A stretch of DNA of 12,554 nucleotides from an uncultured Nitrososphaerota archaeon (GTDB taxonomy: Bacteria > Bacillota > Clostridia > Oscillospirales > Ruminococcaceae): NCBI GenBank assembly GCA_934869045.1, contig CAKXAF010000041.1:1-12554 (forward strand), written 5' to 3'. The position numbers were made by a program, and so were the translations under genes. Shown in pieces: positions 7,459-12,554 of this stretch; within the stretch, counting starts at the first letter, position 1; each line of letters opens with the position of its first letter. The notes below the pieces were generated by a model, which made no database searches, was not told the DNA's origin, and worked only from the letters and a program-made list of their open reading frames with translations.

Positions 7459-10428
7459 TCATCCCCCCTCTTTCTCATGGGATGCAGCGATACAAACGCC
7501 CAAAAGATTTGCCAGTGTGGTCAAAACCTCGACCTCCCGCTTGGTCCATGGGCGGGGGACGCGGCAGTCGTCTATGCCGAGGATCCCCTCCAGCCTTCCG
7601 CTGCATCGGATCGGGGCCTGAAGAGTTGTCACGGCGCCTCGCTGCCGCATCCGGGCCGTGAGGGAGGGATTCTCCACCTCCTGCGCCTCATCGACGCTGA
7701 AGTACACGGCATCAGCCGCATTCAGCCGGCGGATATATTCCAGCCTCTCGTCATCATGGAGGAAAGAGACCTCCCCCGTAACACCGGGGGCGCGCCACTC
7801 GACTTTCCAGGACGCTTCACCGCCGTCCAGATCTGTGCCTGCCAGAAGGAAAGCGCGCCCTCCAGAACAGTACCGCCCCAAAAGCTCCAATATCTGCGGG
7901 AGCCGATCCCGGAGCGGGTGCTCCGGCTGATCCTGGTTAAGCATCAAAACCGCTGTCTGGAGAAAAGCAAAGCTGTCTATCAGGGCGGAGGCAGGTTTTC
8001 TAATATTTTCCATCTCCCGCTTTCCGCTGTCCAGCCCGCTCAGCTGTACATTCATATTGGTCTCAGAGGTATAAAACTGATAGCTGTCCTTTCCGCTTTT
8101 CTTCGCGCCGTACAAGGCCAGATCGGCTTTCCGGAGCAGCTCTTCGTAGCTGCGGCCATCCCTGGGATAGAAGGAGATGCCGACGCTGCCGGATATTTTC
8201 CCTTTTTCTGAAGGATACAGTTCCCGGAACAGGCTGCAGAGGGCGCCGGCTTTTTCCCGGACAATGCCCTCGTCCACCAAATCCTTCATAAACACCAAAA
8301 ATTCATCTCCACCGATGCGGCCCACCACGTCGCTTTCCCGAAATAGCCGCCGCATGCCCTTGCCGATCCTGCTGAGAATCGCGTCGCCATACTGATGGCC
8401 AAAGGTATCGTTCACGGCCTTAAAATCATCAAAATCGATCATCAGAACCGCGTGGATCCGGTTGGCGTCCCCCTGCTTCAGGTAATCGCTGATATTGGCA
8501 AAACACGCCGCCTTGTTATACAACCCGGTCAGGGAGTCCCTTTCAGAGCGGTAGCGCAAACGGATGGTTTCCCGCTTACGATCGTCAATGTCCATTAAAA
8601 TGCCGATGCTGCGGATAATTTCCCCATCAGCATCGCGCACCGCCACATTTCGGATTTCATGCCAGGTATACTGGCGGCTGGCTCTGTTTTCCGGACGAAG
8701 GGCCAAGATCTCCTGCGGATCGCCGGGACATTCCCCCCGAAGCATTCTCAAAACCAGATCCTGGTACTCCGGAGCCACATAGGCGTTTTCGCGCAAAAGC
8801 GCCGTATAAGGGCTCAGCACGTGAGAGTCTTGCCGGCCGGTATCCAGAGAACGGTAATAAAAGGTCATGCGGTCTTGCTCCAGGTCATACTCGTAGGTAA
8901 TGTTCTCCATACAGTCCAGAATCAGGCAATAGCGTTCCTTTTCATACAGCAGTTCTTGTTCAGTCTGCTTGACATCTGTGATATCCGTATAAATGCAGCG
9001 GTATATCTCGGTCCCATCCGGCTCGACCGACCGGTTCCCGCTGAAGGAGAGCCAGCGGATCCGGCCGTCCTTCCGGACGATCCGATACTGGGAGGTCATT
9101 TTTTCCCCAGCCCCGAACTGCGTATCCACCGACTGCTTGAGTTCCGGAAGATCGGGAGGATATACCATCTTATAAAAATCCTTCCCGAAAAGGGCCGTAT
9201 ATTCCTCCCGCGTATAGCCGCCAAGAGCGTAAAAGCCGTCGCTTGCAAAAAGGCACTTTGGCGAGGCGCCAAGAGTAAATTGCAGTACGCCCCCCGGAAT
9301 GGCATTGATCAGCTCGTTGCGCTCCCGCAGAAGGCGCTCCCGATCCTGCTGGGCCAGCTTGCTGTCCGTAATGTCGATAAAAACTCCCTGGAAAATGTCC
9401 TCCGTCTCGGCAATTTTCCGGGCTGTGACGTGAATCCAGGCAGTGCTGCCGTCTTTGCGGATAATTCGCAGTTCCAGGGAAAGAACCGCGTTTTTGCGCT
9501 GTTCCTCCATGATCCGGTATACACCCGGCAGGTCGTCCGGATGAATCACCCTGGCAGTTTCCCCATGAGTATCCGCTAAAAATTCCTCCCGGGTCCTTTG
9601 GGAGAGCTGGCAGAAGCCATCGGTCATATACAGCACGTGAAGCTGCGGATCCAGGCGGATTCGGGCGACGCCGCCCGGAACCGAATTTGCGATATCCTCG
9701 AACTCACGGCGAACCCGGTAGGTTTCTGTCACATCGTTGACGACGACGTAAGCCTCCAGAGAGCCGTCCGCCATTCGCAGAACCTGGCGGTTGGCGGTCA
9801 CCCAACGGATCTCCCCGGTATATGTCACGATCCGGTACTCGAAGCGCTCCAAGTTACCCGGCCTGAGCCCGCTAGGCGGAAACAGGCGCTCCTGGTCCTC
9901 GGCACAAATGATTCTGGATATATCACCGTCATATCGCTCCCAGAACTGCTGATCCGTGCAGCCCAGAATGGCGAGCATGCCTTCACTGATAAAATCCACC
10001 CGTATCCGTCGGTCCGCTCCCATCCGGTAGTGAAACATTCCACCCTGGAGGTTGGCAGTCAGGGTTTCCAGCCACTGATTGACCCGTTCCCACTCCTTCC
10101 GGAGACGCCCGGCGTCTGTCATGTCAAACAGCGTGCAGCGAAGAACGCCGGACTGACCCCCGGGCACCAAGTACAGCATATATTCGATCGGCATACCGTC
10201 ACGGCAGATTCCACGGCAGGGCAGGCTCTGCTCCGCCGTGCAGCTTAGAAAGGCCTGCCGTACCTGCCGGCGGTCTTCCGGAACGACGTGGTCGTAAAAG
10301 CTGACGGGCTCCCCCGGCGCATAGCCCGTCAGCGCCGCATAATTCCTGCTGCTGGACAGCACTGCGCCATCTGCGGCGCGGACAAAAACCTCCGCGCAAT
10401 ATTGGGATGAGGACTTTGAATACAGCAT
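7459..10428 (-). CDS. Multi-PAS diguanylate cyclase with C-terminal GAF-like domain
   Basis: A 989-residue soluble sensor protein predicted to make cyclic di-GMP from two GTP. Domains in order: PAS-like at about residues 10-105, 120-235, 244-355 and 372-487, with conserved pieces such as HPDDL and FIDITD; a more divergent PAS-like unit at about 498-617; GGDEF at about 622-788; GAF-like at about 815-981. The active site GGDEF is at 706-710, metal-binding Asp665 is in DFDDFK, and the inhibitory site RESD is at 697-700, exactly five residues before GGDEF as in feedback-inhibited cyclases. No membrane span, HAMP or EAL domain is visible. The start at 10428 is chosen because AAGGAGG lies 9 bases upstream; an ATG sixteen codons earlier has no ribosome binding site. 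The gene has its own promoter and is coupled to the 83-residue downstream gene. The signal sensed is unknown. Confidence 0.95.
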   Translation of the reverse strand: MLYSKSSSQYCAEVFVRAADGAVLSSSRNYAALTGYAPGEPVSFYDHVVPEDRRQVRQAFLSCTAEQSLPCRGICRDGMPIEYMLYLVPGGQSGVLRCTLFDMTDAGRLRKEWERVNQWLETLTANLQGGMFHYRMGADRRIRVDFISEGMLAILGCTDQQFWERYDGDISRIICAEDQERLFPPSGLRPGNLERFEYRIVTYTGEIRWVTANRQVLRMADGSLEAYVVVNDVTETYRVRREFEDIANSVPGGVARIRLDPQLHVLYMTDGFCQLSQRTREEFLADTHGETARVIHPDDLPGVYRIMEEQRKNAVLSLELRIIRKDGSTAWIHVTARKIAETEDIFQGVFIDITDSKLAQQDRERLLRERNELINAIPGGVLQFTLGASPKCLFASDGFYALGGYTREEYTALFGKDFYKMVYPPDLPELKQSVDTQFGAGEKMTSQYRIVRKDGRIRWLSFSGNRSVEPDGTEIYRCIYTDITDVKQTEQELLYEKERYCLILDCMENITYEYDLEQDRMTFYYRSLDTGRQDSHVLSPYTALLRENAYVAPEYQDLVLRMLRGECPGDPQEILALRPENRASRQYTWHEIRNVAVRDADGEIIRSIGILMDIDDRKRETIRLRYRSERDSLTGLYNKAACFANISDYLKQGDANRIHAVLMIDFDDFKAVNDTFGHQYGDAILSRIGKGMRRLFRESDVVGRIGGDEFLVFMKDLVDEGIVREKAGALCSLFRELYPSEKGKISGSVGISFYPRDGRSYEELLRKADLALYGAKKSGKDSYQFYTSETNMNVQLSGLDSGKREMENIRKPASALIDSFAFLQTAVLMLNQDQPEHPLRDRLPQILELLGRYCSGGRAFLLAGTDLDGGEASWKVEWRAPGVTGEVSFLHDDERLEYIRRLNAADAVYFSVDEAQEVENPSLTARMRQRGAVTTLQAPIRCSGRLEGILGIDDCRVPRPWTKREVEVLTTLANLLGVCIAASHEKEGG

Positions 10429-10458
10429 GCCGAATCCCCTCCTTATGCTGGCGGCCAC

Positions 10459-10487
10459 ATGAAAAAACGCCGGCAAATCGATATAAT
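10459..10487 (+). promoter_or_regulatory. Possible + strand promoter facing away from the cyclase gene
   Basis: ATGAAA (10459-10464, four of six consensus bases) is followed after 17 bases by a perfect TATAAT (10482-10487). It would drive transcription rightward from about 10494 into the small ORF at 10530 and the gene-poor stretch beyond. The region is AT-rich, so a chance match is possible. Confidence 0.4.
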
Positions 10488-10505
10488 TTTATTTTACCAT
10501 ATCGA
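10478..10505. promoter_or_regulatory. Inverted repeat spanning two divergent -10 boxes, candidate operator
   Basis: TCGATAT (10478-10484) and ATATCGA (10499-10505) form a perfect 7-bp inverted repeat with a 14-bp spacer. The half-site centres are 21 bp apart, about two helical turns. It overlaps both candidate -10 elements, so a bound dimer could block both promoters. The repeat is seen directly; the role is inferred. Confidence 0.4.
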
Positions 10506-10520
10506 ATAGAGGGTGTGCAA
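10491..10520 (-). promoter_or_regulatory. Sigma-70-type promoter of the diguanylate cyclase gene
   Basis: On the - strand TTGCAC (10520-10515) is followed after 18 bases by TAAAAT (10496-10491). Transcription would start near 10484, about 55 bases before the cyclase ATG. Confidence 0.6.
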
Positions 10521-10529
10521 GGAGAAAAA

Positions 10530-10613
10530 ATGGATATACAAAATGTTTTGTTTTACTGGAAAGTAATTAAAATAGAAAGAGAAAATGGTTACAATTCTGC
10601 AAAATGCGCCTGA
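10530..10613 (+). CDS. Possible 27-residue peptide
   Basis: A short ORF with AAGGAG five bases before its ATG and a candidate promoter about 45 bases upstream. The 27-residue product has an aromatic, moderately hydrophobic start (LFYWKV around residues 7-12) and a charged middle, and ends in Cys-Ala. Base composition is much more AT-rich than the surrounding genes. No family is recognised. It could be a small peptide, a leader peptide for the transcript that follows, or chance. The strong ribosome binding site is the main support. Confidence 0.3.
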   Translation: MDIQNVLFYWKVIKIERENGYNSAKCA

Positions 10614-10945
10614 AGAAGGAATTCACGGAAAAACCGCCTCTGTCCATCCGCTGCCACGGGATTCTAAAATCAGCTGGAATGGGGCAGACAGCTATTCGTT
10701 TCTGGCTGGTAAGGGTTTTTCCGCTTTTGCCGGCTCTTCGCCGGAGAAATTCGCCCAACAGAAAGGCGGCCTTCTCCTTGTAAAGGGGCCGATATGATCC
10801 TGGCCTTGTCCGGCTTCAGCCATCAGACATCCGGAGGCATCCTGCCGGGAACGGGCCGCCAAAACCCGCGCCGCCCCTCACCAGGAATCTCCCGGCATCC
10901 ACATTGCGCTTTTCTTCAGCGCATACCAGATTTCTCCGGGAAATG
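10614..10945. other. Gene-poor stretch with several inverted repeats
   Basis: About 330 bases with no convincing gene on either strand: the short ORFs lack ribosome binding sites and family character. Several potential hairpins are present. CCGGC/GCCGG with a 5-base loop is at 10730-10744. A bulged CGGCC...CCTT/AAGG...GGCCG stem is at 10767-10791. TGCCGGGA and TCCCGGCA are paired across 10843-10897. TGCGCT/AGCGCA is at 10905-10923. This could be a structured non-coding RNA, a dispersed repeat unit or a decayed gene; the sequence alone does not decide. Confidence 0.35.
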
Positions 10946-11251
10946 TCAATATTGCCAGACTTGGCAAGGATTATACCCGCCCCCGCGCCCTCCGGCCTGC
11001 TGTGCCGCCAGAAAAAAGGCCAATGCCAACATCATGACGCCGCCGGCTCCAAGGGCTGTGCACTGGGCGAGCCAGTCCCGGTCCGGGGACGCCGCCACCG
11101 CACAAACGGCAGCGTCCAAATCCAGCAAAACAAACAGCACCCATAGCGCCATACCAATATCACGGTCAAAAAGAGCTGCTGCTGCCGATACAAAAGTCAG
11201 CCCGCAAAGCGCCTTTCCAATCCGATCCCAGTCGACTGGTTTCCGTTTCAT
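10946..11251 (-). CDS. 101-residue three-helix membrane protein, unknown
   Basis: A small integral membrane protein with likely spans at residues about 11-28, 31-54 and 61-84, a basic N terminus (MKRK) and a Gly-rich C-terminal tail. Short charged loops (FDRD, SPDRD) separate the spans. No family is recognised. Support for a real gene comes from a near-consensus promoter (TTGAAA, 17 bases, TATAAT) that starts transcription about 29 bases before the ATG. The ribosome binding site is weak: a GGGG tract lies about 11 bases upstream. It is divergent from a ribbon-helix-helix regulator, which suggests that protein may control it. No terminator follows on this strand. Confidence 0.6.
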   Translation of the reverse strand: MKRKPVDWDRIGKALCGLTFVSAAAALFDRDIGMALWVLFVLLDLDAAVCAVAASPDRDWLAQCTALGAGGVMMLALAFFLAAQQAGGRGGGYNPCQVWQY

Positions 11252-11286
11252 TCTACTGCAGCCCCTATCAAAAGATTCTGAATATT

Positions 11287-11315
11287 ATTATACTACTTTT
11301 TATAATTTATTTCAA
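11287..11315 (-). promoter_or_regulatory. Near-consensus promoter for the three-helix membrane protein
   Basis: On the - strand TTGAAA (11315-11310) is followed after exactly 17 bases by TATAAT (11292-11287). The expected start is near 11280, just ahead of the membrane protein gene. Confidence 0.75.
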
Positions 11316-11329
11316 CTATAAATTATAGT
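11315..11329. promoter_or_regulatory. 15-bp palindrome, candidate operator of the divergent regulator
   Basis: ACTATAAATTATAGT has two perfect 7-bp arms around a single central base. Its first base is the last base of the -35 box of the leftward promoter. Further ACTAY half-sites occur at 11292-11296, 11354-11358 and 11363-11367. Ribbon-helix-helix proteins typically bind such short repeated half-sites beside their own gene; binding here is inferred. Confidence 0.5.
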
Positions 11330-11389
11330 ATATCAATAATATATTCATCCAATACTATTTTCACTACAATGGTAAAGAGGGGGGATAAT

Positions 11390-11581
11390 ATGGGACAAGA
11401 GAGGATTACCATATCGAAAAAACGGGGGGAAGACGGCTATCGGGTCGTATCGGTCCGAATGCGGGAGGAAACCCTCCGAAAACTCGACGAGATCACGGCC
11501 AAAACCAATCGTTCCCGCAACGAGCTGATCAACATTCTGGTGGAGGCCGCCATTGATATTGTGGTCATTGAGGATGATTGA
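11390..11581 (+). CDS. Ribbon-helix-helix (CopG/Arc-type) DNA-binding protein
   Basis: A 63-residue protein of the ribbon-helix-helix fold. These proteins dimerise, insert a two-stranded beta ribbon into the major groove and usually repress their own promoter. The ribbon is the YRVVSVRM segment (about residues 16-23), followed by helix one (REETLRKLDEITAKT), the turn NRSRN typical of the family, and helix two (ELINILVEAAID). The start at 11390 has AGAGGGGGG about 6 bases upstream. An ATG seven codons earlier has no clear ribosome binding site. The gene is monocistronic: an AT-rich control region lies before it and a terminator after it. It is not followed by a toxin gene, so an antitoxin role has no support here. 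It probably regulates itself and the divergent membrane protein. Confidence 0.82.
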   Translation: MGQERITISKKRGEDGYRVVSVRMREETLRKLDEITAKTNRSRNELINILVEAAIDIVVIEDD

Positions 11582-11598
11582 ATTTTCCGAAAAATGGA

Positions 11599-11626
11599 AA
11601 ACCGCCGGAAGGGCGGTTTACTTTTT
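11599..11626 (+). terminator. Intrinsic terminator after the ribbon-helix-helix gene
   Basis: AAACCGCC (11599-11606) pairs with GGCGGTTT (11612-11619) around a 5-base GGAAG loop, followed by ACTTTTTG. It lies 17 bases after the stop codon. Confidence 0.85.
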
Positions 11627-11645
11627 GATAAAAATCGGGTACAAT
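11617..11645 (+). promoter_or_regulatory. Probable rarA promoter
   Basis: TTTACT (11617-11622) is followed after 17 bases by TACAAT (11640-11645), about 30 bases before the rarA ATG. The -35 box overlaps the terminator's descending arm and T tract. Confidence 0.5.
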
Positions 11646-11676
11646 AAAATTATCTGATTGACAAGGAGGGTCTGCG

Positions 11677-12554
11677 ATGGCATCGCCTCTTGCCGACCGG
11701 CTGCGCCCGAAAACTTTGGACCAGGTCGTCGGCCAGCAGCATCTGCTCGCCCCGGGAAAGAGCCTGCGGCGCATCATCGAAAGCGGAAATATCCCCAATA
11801 TGATTTTTTACGGGCCATCCGGCGTTGGAAAGACTACCGTAGCCCGGATCATCGCTTCTCAGACCCAAAAGAGGCTGCACAAATTAAACGGGACCAACGC
11901 CTCCTTAGCCGATATCAAAGCCATCGTGGAGGAGCTGGACTCCATCATCGGTTACAACGGGGTGCTGCTCTATCTGGACGAGATTCAATACCTGAACAAA
12001 AAACAGCAGCAGTCGCTGCTGGAATACATCGAGGACGGCCGGATCACTCTGATCGCGTCCACCACCGAGAACCCCTATTTCTATATTTACAACGCAGTGC
12101 TGAGCCGCTCCACGGTGTTCGAGTTCAAATCCGTCCCTCCCGATGAGGTGGAGAAGGCGGTGGAACGCGGGTTCCGGGCAGTGGAGGAGGAACTGGGGGA
12201 ACCGGTGACGCTGGAAGACGGCGTAGCGGCCCACATCGGCCGAAGCTGCGGCGGAGACGTGCGGAAGGCGCTGAACACGGTGGAACTGCTGGCTCTCTCC
12301 GCAGAGCAGGACGCCGGCGGCCGGAGGATCACCCTGGCCCTGGCGGAGGAGCTTTCCCAGCGGAGCGCCATGCGCTATGACCGGGAGGGGGACGCCCACT
12401 TCGACATCGCCTCCGCCCTGATGAAGTCCCTGCGGGGCTCTGACCCGGACGCGGCATTGCACTATCTGGCCCGGCTGCTGGAGGCGGGAGACATGCTCAC
12501 CGCCATCCGGCGGCTGCTGTGCTCGGCCAGCGAGGACGTTGGCATGGCCTATCC
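11677..12554 (+). CDS. rarA: Replication-associated recombination protein A, N-terminal part
   Basis: This is the 5' part, 292 codons, of a AAA+ ATPase of the RarA/MgsA/WRNIP1 family, which acts at stalled replication forks; the gene runs off the right edge. Visible marks are the N-terminal LADRLRPKTLDQVVGQ, Walker A GPSGVGKTT at residues 46-54, Walker B LLYLDEIQ at 97-104, sensor 1 STTEN at 128-132, the arginine finger SRS with Arg144, and the sensor 2 region GGDVRKALN at 192-200. The start of the RarA C-terminal region follows (SLRGSDPDAALHYLARLLEAGD), which separates it from RuvB and DnaX clamp-loader proteins. AAGGAGGG at 11663-11670 lies 6 bases before the ATG. A private promoter precedes it, so it is probably transcribed independently of the regulator upstream. 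Confidence 0.93.
   Translation, partial: MASPLADRLRPKTLDQVVGQQHLLAPGKSLRRIIESGNIPNMIFYGPSGVGKTTVARIIASQTQKRLHKLNGTNASLADIKAIVEELDSIIGYNGVLLYLDEIQYLNKKQQQSLLEYIEDGRITLIASTTENPYFYIYNAVLSRSTVFEFKSVPPDEVEKAVERGFRAVEEELGEPVTLEDGVAAHIGRSCGGDVRKALNTVELLALSAEQDAGGRRITLALAEELSQRSAMRYDREGDAHFDIASALMKSLRGSDPDAALHYLARLLEAGDMLTAIRRLLCSASEDVGMAY

Noticed and set aside
7318..9579. Two open frames of about 300 codons on the + strand opposite the cyclase gene
   Set aside because: These are shadows of the PAS-GGDEF-GAF gene. They lack start signals and recognisable domains.
10567..10797. Open frames of 63 and 70 codons on opposite strands before and within the gene-poor stretch
   Set aside because: Neither has a credible ribosome binding site or family character, and they overlap each other. 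The stretch is described instead as a structured or repeat-like region.
11390..11581. Antitoxin of a toxin-antitoxin pair
   Set aside because: The ribbon-helix-helix fold fits an antitoxin, but no toxin-like gene follows; a terminator and rarA come next. The divergent partner is a membrane protein with no toxin-family mark.
1..12554. CRISPR arrays, tRNAs, rRNAs, insertion sequences or prophage genes
   Set aside because: No regularly spaced repeats, cloverleaf-like segments, transposase motifs or phage structural genes were seen on either strand.

Overview
The window is high-GC, with AGGAGG-type ribosome binding sites, short intergenic gaps and a low-GC-Gram-positive style gene order (penicillin-binding protein 2, MinD-like ATPase, methylglyoxal synthase, HisRS, AspRS). 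The closest fit is a GC-rich member of the class Clostridia, such as the Oscillospiraceae. This is inferred from gene content, a cysteine-rich clostridial-type HisRS and codon use; it is not proven. No rRNA, tRNA, CRISPR array, insertion sequence or T-box leader was seen.

Region 1 (1-5814, + strand) is a housekeeping block. It opens with the 3' part of a class B penicillin-binding protein (mrdA-like), followed by a minD-like ATPase, mgsA and hisS. A strong intrinsic terminator follows hisS. Then come aspS and a 45-residue two-helix membrane protein with an excellent ribosome binding site, and a second strong terminator closes the block. It combines cell elongation and division, a glycolytic bypass and two aminoacyl-tRNA synthetases.

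Region 2 (5842-7067, - strand) is a two-gene unit: a cytoplasmic SGNH/GDSL-type hydrolase followed by a small FMN nitroreductase.

Region 3 (7206-10520, - strand) is a c-di-GMP signalling unit. A 989-residue soluble diguanylate cyclase has about five PAS-type domains, GGDEF with an intact inhibitory site, and a C-terminal GAF-like domain. It is translationally coupled to an 83-residue basic membrane protein of unknown function. Its promoter lies back-to-back with a possible + strand promoter, and a 7-bp inverted repeat spans both -10 boxes.

Region 4 (10521-11676) is the accessory-looking part. It contains a possible 27-residue peptide, about 330 bases without a convincing gene but with several inverted repeats, a three-helix membrane protein on the - strand, and a divergent ribbon-helix-helix regulator. 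The AT-rich gap between those two genes carries a near-consensus promoter and a 15-bp palindrome. A terminator follows the regulator.

Region 5 (11677-end, + strand) is the 5' part of rarA, a replication-associated AAA+ ATPase cut by the window edge.
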